Source: Verticillium longisporum | Taxonomy: Eukaryota > Ascomycota > Sordariomycetes > Glomerellales > Plectosphaerellaceae | Direction: 5' to 3' | Assembly (NCBI GenBank): GCA_019188255.1 | Contig: JAETXT010000003.1 | Span: 3,782,001-3,846,000 of the forward strand | DNA: 64,000 nucleotides | Part shown: piece after piece, positions 21,930-33,417 of the stretch | Position numbering within the stretch: position 1 is the stretch's first letter | How the letters are laid out: every line of letters starts with the position of its first letter | The notes under the pieces: model-generated | What the model was told of the DNA's origin: nothing | What the model saw: only the letters and a program-made list of their open reading frames with translations | Databases searched by the model: none | Position numbers and translations under genes: made by a program

Positions 21930-23159
21930 ATGTCGAACAACGTTGTTGGTAACGTCTACCAACAGGTCATTGAGGACGTCATCAATGCCTCGCGCGTCGA
22001 TTTCGAGGAAGGCGGTGTTGAGGATGGCGTTCTCGAAGAGCTGAAGCGGGGTTGGCAGCAGAAGCTCTCTCAGCTCGAGGTTGCTAGCTTCCCGTGGGAT
22101 CCCAAGCCAGACCCTCCCCAACCCGCTCCCTCCGTGCAGCCTTCTGCGGCAGCCGCGCAGGCTTCATCACAACAGCAGCAGCAAGTGCCGGCGATGCAGC
22201 AGCAGCAACAGCAGCAACACCTCTACCAGCAACAACAGCAGCAGCACCCTCAGGCGCAGTACACGCAGGCCACAATGAACCCCGCGCCCAACGCTGTCGG
22301 CATCTCTCTGCCCACGGGCGGACCCGTCAACCACGACCCGAACGTCAAGAATGAGCCGTATATCAAGCAGGAACCCGGAGGTCAGCCAGGGGCCCCGAAC
22401 ATGCACGCCGCTGGCGGTCTCGCCCAGGCACGAGCCATGCAGCACATCAGCAACCGCTATGGAAATGATGCCTCGAGCGCCATCAACGCCGGCGCACAGC
22501 AAGTTCCGGCACCGGCACTGCCTCAGATGCAACAGAACCAGGCCAGGCCCGGCCAGCCACAGCAGCAGCAGCAACAACAACAACAACAACCACAATATGC
22601 CCTTCCTGGTCAGCAGCAACAGGGCTTCAAGAATTCGCAAACAGACGGCGCCGGGGATGAGGACGAAGACGAAGCGGACGACTACGACGAGGTCCAGGGC
22701 ATTTTGATGCAGCGCGACAAGGCGGGTACTCTCCATGAGCTTGGCCGAGTGGAAATCGACGGGCTCCTGCACCAGCAATTCCTTTCCAAGGCCAAGGCCA
22801 TGGAGGGCGGCGGCCTCATGCTGCCTCTCAAGGAAGCTACCAAGTCTTCCTCGGCGCTCACCTCGTCGAGAAAGGGCAAGGAGCGTGCGGGCGGCGTTGC
22901 GCAGTATGATGGCGAAGACGACGAAGATGGCCCTGAGATTGCCGACGAGGACGCCATCAACTCCGATCTTGACGACTCGGATGATGAAAAAGACGATGAC
23001 GAGGTCGACGACGAGGGTCTGGGCCACATCATGCTCTGCATGTATGACAAGGTCCAGCGCGTCAAGAACAAGTGGAAGTGCGTGCTCAAGGATGGCGTTC
23101 TCACGGTGAACGGCAAGGAGTACGTATTCCACAAGGCCACGGGAGAGTACGAGTGGTAG
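21930..23159 (+). CDS. TOA1: Transcription initiation factor IIA large subunit (alpha/beta)
   Basis: Single exon, 409 residues. The N-terminal four-helix-bundle part (NVYQQVIEDVINASRVDF ... RGWQQKLSQLEV, residues about 8-52) and the C-terminal beta-barrel part (LCMYDKVQRVKNKWKCVLKD ... YVFHKATGEYEW, residues about 369-409) are both clear TFIIA features. Between them lie two Gln-rich tracts encoded by CAG/CAA repeats (about 22166-22250 and 22556-22622), a stretch with VKNEPYIKQEPGG, and an acidic region before the barrel. TFIIA stabilises TBP on promoters. The last residue is Trp, as in other fungal copies. Intact frame; the Gln tracts are likely length-variable between strains. Confidence 0.95.
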   Translation: MSNNVVGNVYQQVIEDVINASRVDFEEGGVEDGVLEELKRGWQQKLSQLEVASFPWDPKPDPPQPAPSVQPSAAAAQASSQQQQQVPAMQQQQQQQHLYQQQQQQHPQAQYTQATMNPAPNAVGISLPTGGPVNHDPNVKNEPYIKQEPGGQPGAPNMHAAGGLAQARAMQHISNRYGNDASSAINAGAQQVPAPALPQMQQNQARPGQPQQQQQQQQQQPQYALPGQQQQGFKNSQTDGAGDEDEDEADDYDEVQGILMQRDKAGTLHELGRVEIDGLLHQQFLSKAKAMEGGGLMLPLKEATKSSSALTSSRKGKERAGGVAQYDGEDDEDGPEIADEDAINSDLDDSDDEKDDDEVDDEGLGHIMLCMYDKVQRVKNKWKCVLKDGVLTVNGKEYVFHKATGEYEW

Positions 23160-26100
23160 TCGGCTGGAGTCAATCTGTGCGGGCTCTCTTTTGCGCATCA
23201 GCTGGACACGGCGTAGCCGTCTAGTAGACGATGCCGATCGTGCCTTTTTCTCTCTTTCTTTCGAACTGCCCTCGCTCTCGACGAGCTCCGTTCGGGTTAG
23301 TTCGCCGCGCATTGGAGAGAGAGAGAGAGAGAGATGGATGCGCTCACAATCTTGAGTGGCAACCCCTTTTCTTATGGGATTCTTCGCGCGCGTACGGGAT
23401 GTATTATGACGCGGAAGTAACGCCCCGGCGAGGGCTCAGTCAGAAAGAGACCATTGATCATTCAAGTTGGGAGCAGCAACGAGAGAAGAGGTTGGCTCTC
23501 TATAATAGAACCGCCTTGGCTACGTTTTATATGGTCTACATTCGTGCCTGTGAATGTTACCTCGTATCCCACTTCCAGCAGCTGACCATGTGCAGCAAGC
23601 TTCCTTCGAATTTAGTTTAGGAGTCGTTGTATGGTCCTGTTGGATATGCAAAAAAATTCCGCCTTGAATGTTTATCCTAGCTCCTGATTGAGTGAACGGA
23701 CGTGTTCATGCCTCGTGAGACTTTCGGTCTCCATGCACAGGGCGGGTGTGCTCACCGAGACTCTTGCTGCAAGGAGGCGAACGAAGATGTCGACGCAGCG
23801 TTCATCGTGACAATAACCGCGCACCATGAGGATCGCCGACTCCAATGGCCTAGCAAACACATGATAGATAGTGTGGTATGCCGTCCTGGACATAGGACAT
23901 ACTTTCCAGTCACGGACGGCCCGCCCCGTGGAAGTCACTCTCCAGAGGTCTCATGTTCAGCCGAGCGCCAATGTCACCATAGATGTCTCGTCAGGACGTA
24001 GACTCTAAGCCATGCCGGCCCGACGATCCCCGTAGCCAGCTACCTATGCGAAAAGCAATCTGAGCAAGGTTCCTCAATGACGACGACGAAAACGACGAAC
24101 AGCCCCCCGTTCGCCGGTCGAGGCGCGGCCATTCGAGAAGCACACCAACCCCGCCAATGCAAACACGCGCCGACCACGAGCGTATCGCCCTCGAAACAAG
24201 GGCCCGCTGCCCCGCGTCTCAAATGCCTGGCATGGTAGGCGTCCCTCGTCACCCTGGTCACCAGAGCCGTCCCGGCCGAATAGAATCACCTGTTCTGGAG
24301 GATCGCGAGCTTTGCGAGGAGTCATTCCATGCCCAAACCGGACTTGCCTCGTGGCAGAGGAACGCACATCTACCGTTGCCGCCGCCGCCGAGCCTGCCCC
24401 CAAATCTCCCCTCCACGCTCATCATTGCGCCGCCCCTCCACCCTTGCGCGCCCCCCGCTCGGCGAGACGCCCAATCTCCGGCCCACTCCAGCGGATATTT
24501 CCCACGGCCTGGCGCTTGTGGCACAGCGTTGCAGCGCGTCGGCCCTCATCTCCTTCATCCTTCTCGAACAGTGGAACAAGAAACGAAACGAGCCGAGACA
24601 TGACGGTTCATGCCATGGAAATCCGCTTGCCGTGGAATGAAGTTGGATCGATGCAACGATACGCGCTCGCCGTGCCACCCTTGGCTGCATCGCGCGCGCT
24701 ACTCATCCATCGCACGATGCATTGTATGGCAGCCAAAACGGTGCCGCATCGAATGCGGCGCATGCAGTGTTTCGTCACCTTCCACAATCTAGGCCTGGGC
24801 GTCAGCAATGAAGTAATTGAGAAAAGGTCTGACAATTCAATTCAAATCACCCTCTGAGTGTGCGAGGTGGCAAGAGAGGGCAGATGGATCCACGAGGAGT
24901 GCAGCTGTTCTGTCAGAGGACACTCGCATAGATGCAGGTATCCCTGCTTCGACGTGTGATTAGTTATGGAGAAGACATCTGCCGGTTCTCGAGAGATTCG
25001 GCAACGCTTGAGTCGACTGAGGCGGTTAACACTACAGGCTGTTTAGTCGTGGCCAGTGTATGTGGCCAGGGCTGGCCGCGAAGCTGGTTCGCGGGCGAAG
25101 TCTTGCAGCGTCCGACTGGTTACCAGCCAGATGGTAACGAGATATCGAACAAGTCAGTGTATGTACTAACAAGGGTTCACTTGATTCAAGAATGCAGATG
25201 GAGCTGCGTCCCACATTATTCTGTGTACGAACTGGTGGTTTTAATAGGCAAGGGGTCGAACTCTCATCTTGTTTTGGTGAATGGCACCTTGACGATGTGA
25301 TTGTCACCGAGCATGCCACCCTGGACGAGGCTTCTTCATGTATCCGGTGCAAAAGGCCCTCGTCCCAGAGAAATAGAGCACGGAGTTAGCAGACTTATAG
25401 AGGATCCTCATCCTGTGCCTATTCACCCTGAGTTCGCAGTCACCAATCATGAGCCTCTCACGCGGTCCCGAGCGGTGACTCGCGAGAACGACTGAGGTGC
25501 GCGGGGACCTCCTCAGGAGGTTGGATATTAGTGCATGCTGCACTGGAATAGTGTGCCGCCACACGCGCAATCGGAATGTGACCGGCTCTGGCGGCTCCCG
25601 ACCCAGCAGTCTGGTTCTGGAGTTGCGAAAAAGAAAATGTTAGGGGTTCGTCTGCACGCCGCATGCGTGATCAGTCGGAGATTTCCCTGCTTGCGCCCCT
25701 CTCGTTTGGCAGACCGAAGTTCCTGCATCGTAATCAAAGCGAGACAGATGGACAGATGAAGTTCGGAAACCCGACCACTCGACCCTTGCGTCGCAACGAA
25801 AGTAGGATGCAGACAAGCTCCCGGGCCGAGGCTGGGGATGACTCGTCACATCCCCAGTCGGACGCCTATGCTGACCTGTGATAGGCAAGTTGCCGTGACT
25901 GCTCCCATGCCCGGGGATTGAGATCGCCCAAAAGACCAGGCGGCCGCTTTTGAATACCACGCGCCCTACCAATGAGCTGCTTGAGGGCGATGCATCGGAC
26001 ACGAGGCGGACTGGCGCAAACAGGGGTTCGCCACATTGTGTCTGCAGTGTCGCAAACGGCAGGCACTGCGCCATCAATGCCACTCCACGCAGACGCCAGG

Positions 26101-29100
26101 CGACTAAGCGCAAGAAGATATATGTGCAGTATGGATGATCGACTCCCATTCCATTGACCTGGGCTGTGTCGAGCCTGACACTACATGATGACTGCTAAGC
26201 AGCTGGTCTGGCGGCTCTTCAGTTGTCTGAGAGGAGTCGATGGACGGACTGATCGTACCAGACGGGATAGCACTACTGTCGCAGAAAGTTGATAAAGTTT
26301 GGGCTACAATTTTACCTACCTGGAGTGGAAGTAGAGCCGAGCATTAGCTTGCCATCATTTGTGTTATGATGTGCAATGGCTGAATGACAGGTTGCACGAC
26401 TGTTGGCGGGTGGGATGGGCCCACCTGTCCGGCGGCTGCTGGAGGTCTGACGGGCTGAAGGTGCAACAAGGTGTATCGTTGCTCTGGGTCTGGGATCATG
26501 AGTGGAACGAATTGCTGAGCCGAAGGCTAGACAAGGTAAGCGAGGGCACTATGTACAGATCAACGACCAACAGGTAGGAGACGAAGGTAGGATCAAGAGT
26601 CTCACTGACAAATAGGACCGAGAGAATCCATTCATGCGACACAGATGTGTTTATGGCGGTCCCATTTCCCACCTCGACGGAGAAAACCGCCAAATGGCGT
26701 TGACAAGTATCTACCTTGACGCCTGGTCGGACTCGTGGTCTTACTTGACTGCCTGACAAGGTTGCTGATGACCCAGCTCGCGAAACCTGTCCAGTTGCCT
26801 GGGGGGGTTCGCTCCGCTATTCTTGTTTGGTCGACCTGGTAAGGTACTCCAAGCCACTTGTTGGTGATTTGATGGTACGCCGGGGTCCGTTCCAAACTGT
26901 CGGGTCCGTAGTCCTTCAGGGTTCAAGGGTGTAGTGCGACTATCGTCTGAGGGTGGACAGGGCACAGCTCCATCAGTTACCCAAGCCACTGTACCCACCA
27001 GCGGGCCAATCCCTTCATCTCGCGAAACGCAATACGCTCACTGGCAAGGAGCTTCAGACCTGGTATTGCACATCACAGAGCCAAGGAGCGAGGGATCATA
27101 CGCAACGATGGCTTCCACACACCAGTCTCAACCGTCCACATCCTTGAAGACGACCATGCCGGAGTCTTGAGATCAGCGAAATGAGGCGTCATCTAACCGT
27201 TGCAATCTATGGGTAGGGAGATTTGTGCTTTCAGCCCTCGAAACGCCACTCATTGCGAAGTGGTGAAGTTTGTCTTGTCAGCCTCCCTCGCTGGGTTGGT
27301 TGGCGGGCGGCTACCTTGATCCTCAGCAGGCGCCCTTGGTCAGTCACGAACTAGTGTTTGGATTATGAGCCCCTCAGAATATGGCTTCCTGCGTACTCAA
27401 AGCAGCATGAAAAGAAGCCATTATGTGTGTCGCCAAACACATCGTTTCCGAATCACGAAGACGTAGAAAAGCCTGGCGCTCCAACGCCACGGCGGAGGCA
27501 CAGACGCCAAGGGTTTCCATGGCATGCAATCCAGCTGGGCTGTGGTTGGTAGCGAGAGGAGACAACAGCCATAGAACTAGAAATCCTCGTCAGGATGATC
27601 GCTGAAAACGGGACTTCTATTTATCCTTGCAACTGAAATGTCTTTGTGTAAAGAGATCCAGCGTCGTGCACCGATACGAAGGGCAGTCACGAGACTGCCC
27701 AGTGCGACAATAGCAGTGCCTGAAAGACGGTCGAGGCCTGTGGGAACAAGGTCCTCGTATTCATGCACCCATATCTGCCGTCGTATAAGTTCGATGTTTT
27801 GGGATGCGGAGAGATCGTGATGAGCACGTATGTTGCGGTGCATGTATGTAAGTCGTTGCGCTGAAAGTAGGAGCACACCGGCGAGCCCTTCGTCCTGCCC
27901 ACTTGTCCAATCCGTTTTGGTGTTCTCTTGGTTTCGACGTCTGTTTTGCCTTCTCAACCATTTTCTCCGCGGCTCTGAACGAGGTAAACTCCCAGATTGA
28001 ATCAATGCGTAAGAAATGACCACACTGTACGTTGTGAGACGCATGTCGATGACGAGGACCTCCGCGGAGAAGGAAACTTGTCGAGCTGCGGCCTGGTAAC
28101 AGATCCTCCAGGTAACTCATTAGCTCGTCCCAAGCTACTGGGCCTGCCAAAAGCGGCGAGATCAACCCATCCACCCATCCGCCCCCGTCTCCTTACAGCG
28201 ACTGGGAACCCGCGGCGCTGGACGTGAAGTGGATTGGTTTCCCTTGAGTTATAGTCTTCAGAAGCCATGGGCCAGCATCAACACAGTAGAAAGGATAACT
28301 CTGTCGCCACGCCCTATAAGGCTGGCTGGCTTGCTGCTTGTAGCGGCCACGTACACGAATCAGATTTCAAGCATGCGAAGGGCAAAGAGAGGCAGGTGAC
28401 TTGATGATGATGCGTTGGCTGAGGTAGGTACGTAAGGTAGGTGCATGAAGGGGGAACAACCCCCTTCCTCGCGGCAGGCAGGCACCAGCCTGGGTATGAG
28501 CAACCACAATTGGACAAAAGCTGACCATCTGCAATATGATTCTCACACCCTCTCATCGAGCGAGGTACCCGAAGGAAGGAAGGAAGCATGGGAAGAATTG
28601 GGGATGTCCCCGCTATTCTGGGTCGAACCTACTGGACTTTGGACCAACAGCTCAGCTTGACAGGCCGTGCCTTTCCTCTCTCTCGGCACCAGACACGCCC
28701 TACCGTTGTCTTGGAGGACGTACGGTACCTAATTAGGTAAGGTAGTTCCGGGACCCAACTAACAGCTCATCAGCTTCATGCTACCTATTCACTCAGACCC
28801 GCGTTCTACCAAGGAGGCTGACATGACCAGGACTTTGGGTGTTTCACCACTCGCGCCCACAACAGGGCACCCACAAGGAGCTAGAGAGAGGCAAGGAGAG
28901 TGGTGACAGGGGATCAAAGAGATGGTCCTTCTTCTGCCTAGGCAGGTACCTAGGTGTCTACCTGGCTGTCTGTAGGGCGGCTGCCCTGGCTAGGATTCAG
29001 TTAGACGTTGTGGGAGGAAGGCACAACTAGCTCCGACAGGGGGGTCGGGAGCATTGAAGAGAACAGGCAGGGACAGGGAAAGGCATGCCGGGCAGGAGCG

Positions 29101-32100
29101 CGAAAGCGTGCAGGTTCAGGGGGTGCGGGTTGCGAGTGGGTGCGGGAGTCCTCCCAAAAATGCCCAGCGAAGACTGGACGGGCACTATAAAACTCATCGT
29201 CCGTTGAGTGGGTAGTACATCTGACTGGCTGACATGTTCCCTGTCCAGATCCACTTAAACGCTGGCTGAGCCGTGCCGTCCGTCGCCTTCCATGTTTCTG
29301 GGAAACAGCCAGGGCTAGGAAAGTCATGCCTGGCAAGACACACTTGATACCTTACGCTATTTGCCTGTTGGTCCTGACTGCCAATGGTATCAACGACATC
29401 GTGAGGTTAGGTTTCTTGAGGAAGGACAGACCCCGAGGACCAAATAAACAGAAGGATCTACCTAGCATGGGGACGCTCCTACCTCAGGCAGCTGATCTGC
29501 TCCCCACATCTACCTACCTCATGTGGGCACCGCAGGTAGTAGAGCTGCTTTCTCATTGCCCTCACCAACCTCTCTCCACTCGACTTCAATCCAATCTCGA
29601 CATGGCAACATCATCCCTCAGCATCCACAGCTACATCCACAGCCACGTTTACGTCCATATGCGGCCAAATACATTGCTGTGGATGATCTCTAGACCAACA
29701 AAAGATCGTTGTTGGCCTGGCAGGCCTGGAATTTCCCCAGTCAAATCGGGGGCGCCAGACGTCTTCCATGCCATTCCTCGTCCAGCCAGGTCCGTGTTCC
29801 TAGTGCACTAAGATTGACGCCCGCCGTGTGGACTTCATTGGACGGGGCCCAGACAACAGAGACACAGACCACCCGGCCCTGAACATGGAGCATGGAACAT
29901 GGAGGGGCGGGCCTCCCCTTGTGCCCTACTAGACGTTACGTCGCCGCCGACGCCGCCAGGCCATGGGATGACATGTCGGAGGAGATGGGTAGAAAACAGA
30001 GGCAGTCAGGGAAGCCATCCTAGTCTCATCAAGGTGCAGGCTAACGCAGGTCATCCGCAGTGGGCAGACGCAGATCCAGGCGCAGACACCAACGTCGACA
30101 AGCGGCGGCTGCGGCAGACAAAGCGACACGGACACCACCTTGACTAGCCTGCCCCCCTTTGCGTCCGTCCATCTTCTGGTCCCGAATCTGGCATCGCAAT
30201 TATCGCGGGCAGGGAACCAGGGGAAAACCCACAAATTTCAGCCTACTTTACCATACCTCGCCTGCTTCGCCCTAAGTGTGGGCAATTCCGTCCCTCCTCA
30301 AGTCCCGTCGCCCGGCTTTTGAATCTGCTCAGTTCTACTCTACTTCGACTAAAGTACGGTGCCCTATCCTAAGGTAATTACTTAACGCTGCCAGACCCCC
30401 CCGGACGATCGAGCCGATAGCCATTGCCTGCCCTGCCCACCCCCGTTCCCCGTTCCCGTTCCCGTCCCCAACGCCGAGTCTCGAATCGAGTCTCGAGTCA
30501 GGCCTGCCGCAGGTCACTTCGCCTTCGTCACCAACGCCAGCGCCTGCACAATCTCCAATTCTTGCTTCACGCCCGACCTTGCTTCAGCAAAATTCCGACA
30601 CTACACTCAGCCGCCAAAGCCTCCAATTGATCGACACAGGCCCAAATAGTCTACGCCTCAAACCCGCAGCCTCGCTCCTCGCACTGGATCATTTACTTTT
30701 GAGTGCGACTTGGGCTTCCCAGCATTGCGACAACGTCTGGCCATTCCTCGAAGATTGATCTCAATTTGTTTGCCTCGGAACGGCTCACTCTAGATTGCTT
30801 GAGCCACAGTCAAGTAGCATTCGGATCAACCTTCGCCTGTTCCTCTCACTTTTTACGACATTGCTTCGACGCCTCGAATGGCCGTTTGGGCGGGCCAGAA
30901 AGGGACGTGAACTCCGTCGTCACCCGCGAGCGAGATATTCCAAACCTGTCAGGTAGGTGTGCCTGTCAAGCTGCTCCTCTGTGGCATGGCTTCGATATCG
31001 TCCGCGCAGCACGATTGTCCTATGCCGTCACAGTCCTTCTTCGTTCTCACTCCACCCCCTCTCGTCTCCTAGCACACCCACTCGCTGGTCGATTTGTTTT
31101 TCCCGCTTCACATGCACGGCGCAGCACAGCATGCCCCTAGTTGGCTCTGCGCTGGAGAACTTGGACAAGTCAGCCAGTCGCCCAGGCAGTCGTCACGCTC
31201 CACGCAGGTGCATCAGGTACTGGCTTTCGGGCCAACAACGTTGCGCTCGTCCGCTGTTCACAGCTCTCTGTCAGCGCCTCAGTAGGCAGGCAGATGTGCA
31301 GAGATACACGGACCGCGACGGTTTGTCCTGTCCTGGATGTGGCTCCACGCCTCAAGTTGTTGGCCACTTTGGCGGGCTGCCTACCGACTTTGTCGTAGTC
31401 ACCCTGTACGGTGTCGTGTCATATCTTGTCCCGCAACAACACATCGCAAAGGAAGAGACAGATCCCCGTCCTCGCTGGGCGTTCGTGTGTGAGGTTGGGA
31501 CATGGTACAAGGCCTAACTGTCATTGGGATACAAATCAGTCAAGTTACTCTGCCCGGCCCTCTGCAAAACACACACGCTCATCCTTGCGTCCCCATGTTT
31601 TTCCTGTTGGTTGTTCGACTCGTTCACTCTTTTATTCTCCTGTTTGCCTGGCCTGGTCGTCATGCCTCCGTCTACAAGGACCGTCGTCCGCCCCATAAAA
31701 AGGACATGTGCTCGTCCTCAGAGGAGTATGTTCTACCGACATGCTTTGTCTGCAGCCTGCCAACCACCACCACCTCGCTTCTCTTACAAAACATACTTCA
31801 TACGTTCCCTCTTCACCTGCACGCCTCTGTTATTCTCCTCGAAAGAAGGCAGCTTGTTTCTGTTCATTGATTTTGACTCGTTGCTTGGTCTGGAGTAGTC
31901 AGGCTGACCTATTCGAAAGGTATTCCATCCTACAACCACCGACGCTTATAACCAAAGCATTGCCGCACTGCCTGAGTTCCTGGACTCAACCAATTAAGGC
32001 CCTTGATCTCGCTTCTTGCATCTGCATACCACCACAGAGCTCACCTATCACCGCATCCGAGTCTAGGTCATCCAGGCACCACATCACCCATCATCCACTG

Positions 32101-32140
32101 CTGGCTTAACAACAATCGCGCGTTTCGCGTGTCAGCTACC
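23160..32140. other. Gene-poor stretch of about 9 kb between TFIIA gene and LaeA-family gene
   Basis: No conserved reading frame, transposase, reverse transcriptase or tRNA recognised. It holds a (GA)n microsatellite (23315-23334), TAGGTA-rich patches (28.4-29.0 kb), and from about 30.3 kb a C/T-rich stretch that looks like the promoter and leader of the methyltransferase. Base composition is not AT-rich, which argues against old transposons mutated by RIP. Short ORFs, for example 27577-28044 (-), 29326-29811 (+) and 31502-31870 (+), lack recognisable motifs. Confidence 0.5.
23315..23334 (+). repeat. (GA)10 microsatellite
   Basis: Uninterrupted GA dinucleotides in the 3' flank of the TFIIA gene. 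Confidence 0.95.
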
Positions 32141-33417
32141 ATGTCTATCAACGGGTATGGCTCTCGCTCCACCGCGCCTCCTGCCTCAGAATGAAGTTAC
32201 CTTGCTAACTAATCATCGGTCATCAGCAGAAATTCAGGAACGCAAGGTCATCGGGAAAATGGACGTGTTTATGGAGAGTTTCGTCCTGGACGTTATTTAT
32301 TCCCCATCGATGAGGTGAGTAAACTTGCAAACTGGGGTCTATTCGGACGCCTTGCTGAAGACACGTATGCGCGTAGGAAGAAAAAGACAGGTTTGACGTC
32401 TTTCACCGAGTTGTGTCGTTGGCTCGGCAGAATAAGCACTTCGACAACGAGGTTCCGGACCGCGCTCGAGTTCTCGATCTCGGCACGGGCACTGGCATAT
32501 GGGCAATCGATGTTTCCGAGTAAGATACTGCTTGTGTGTATTTAAAGGCGACTATATCCACTGACGACACATGCAGCGCCCTCTGGAAGGGACCTGAGAA
32601 CCACGGTCTCGTACATGGACTAGATCTTGCTTATATTCAGCCCGCCGAGTGAGTTCGGACAACTTGTTGCAATGGCTGAAATCTCCTTGGCTGACACACT
32701 CCAGCGTACCATCTACAGTGTCTTTTATGCAGGCAGATGTAGAAGAACCCTGGCCGCTGCGCGAGAATGATTACGACTTGATACATATTCAGCTTCTGAT
32801 GGGTGGGATTCGGGATTGGGCGGATCTCTACCGGAAGATTTTCAGGTAAGCACTGATTCGCAACCAAGGACTACTCGATCATCTGCTAAAGCACCGATTA
32901 GGCATCTGAAGCCTGGAGGCTATCTGGAGCATGTAGAGATCGACTGGACGTTCCGGTCTGACGACAACACACTCACCTCCGACACAGCTCTGGTGGCTTG
33001 GAGCGAAGCTGTGCATCGGGCGTTACGGACCTTTGGCACGCCACTGGACATCAATGACAGAATCAAGGGTGACCTCCAAGCGATTGGTTTCAGGGATGTA
33101 ACCGAGACAATTGTCAAGCTCCCGATCAACCCCTGGGCCGACAATAAGCATGACCAAGAGTTGGGCCGATGGTTCAATCTTGCAGCCACTCATGCCGTTA
33201 ACGCCATGAGCCTAGCACCACTCACCCGAGTTGAGGGATGGCCTGTCGAACAAGTACAGAGTCTCGGAAGCGAGGTGAAGAAGAACCTCTGTAAACTTAG
33301 CATCCATGCATACTGCAGACTGTAAGTGGCCCCTATGCAGTTACCCGCCGAGAAGGCGCAGACACGCTGATATTCGAGCCCAGACATGTATGGACAGCAA
33401 AGAAACCGAGCCAATGA
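32141..33417 (+). CDS. LaeA-family SAM-dependent methyltransferase (secondary-metabolism regulator type)
   Basis: Seven exons: 32141-32154, 32227-32314, 32377-32519, 32577-32648, 32705-32845, 32902-33321, 33384-33417, giving 303 residues with every junction at GT...AG. Family marks are NGRVYGEFRPGRYLFPIDE, motif I VLDLGTGTGIWAID (residues about 66-79), the LHxQ-like DLIHIQLLMGG, LKPGGYLEHVEIDW, LPINPW, GRWFNLA and HVWTAKKP at the end. LaeA proteins work in the nucleus with velvet proteins to control secondary metabolism and development; many fungi also carry paralogs, and I cannot tell the founder from a paralog here. The N-terminus is short (about 20 residues before the conserved block). Exon 2 has a CAGCAG double acceptor. 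A very long upstream stretch suggests complex regulation. Confidence 0.9.

Noticed and set aside
22167..23312. 381-codon minus-strand frame with long Leu runs over the TFIIA gene
   Set aside because: The Leu runs are the reverse reading of the CAG/CAA repeats encoding Gln in TFIIA.
23160..32140. RIP-mutated transposon graveyard
   Set aside because: The stretch is not AT-rich or TA-rich and no transposase or reverse transcriptase remnants are visible.
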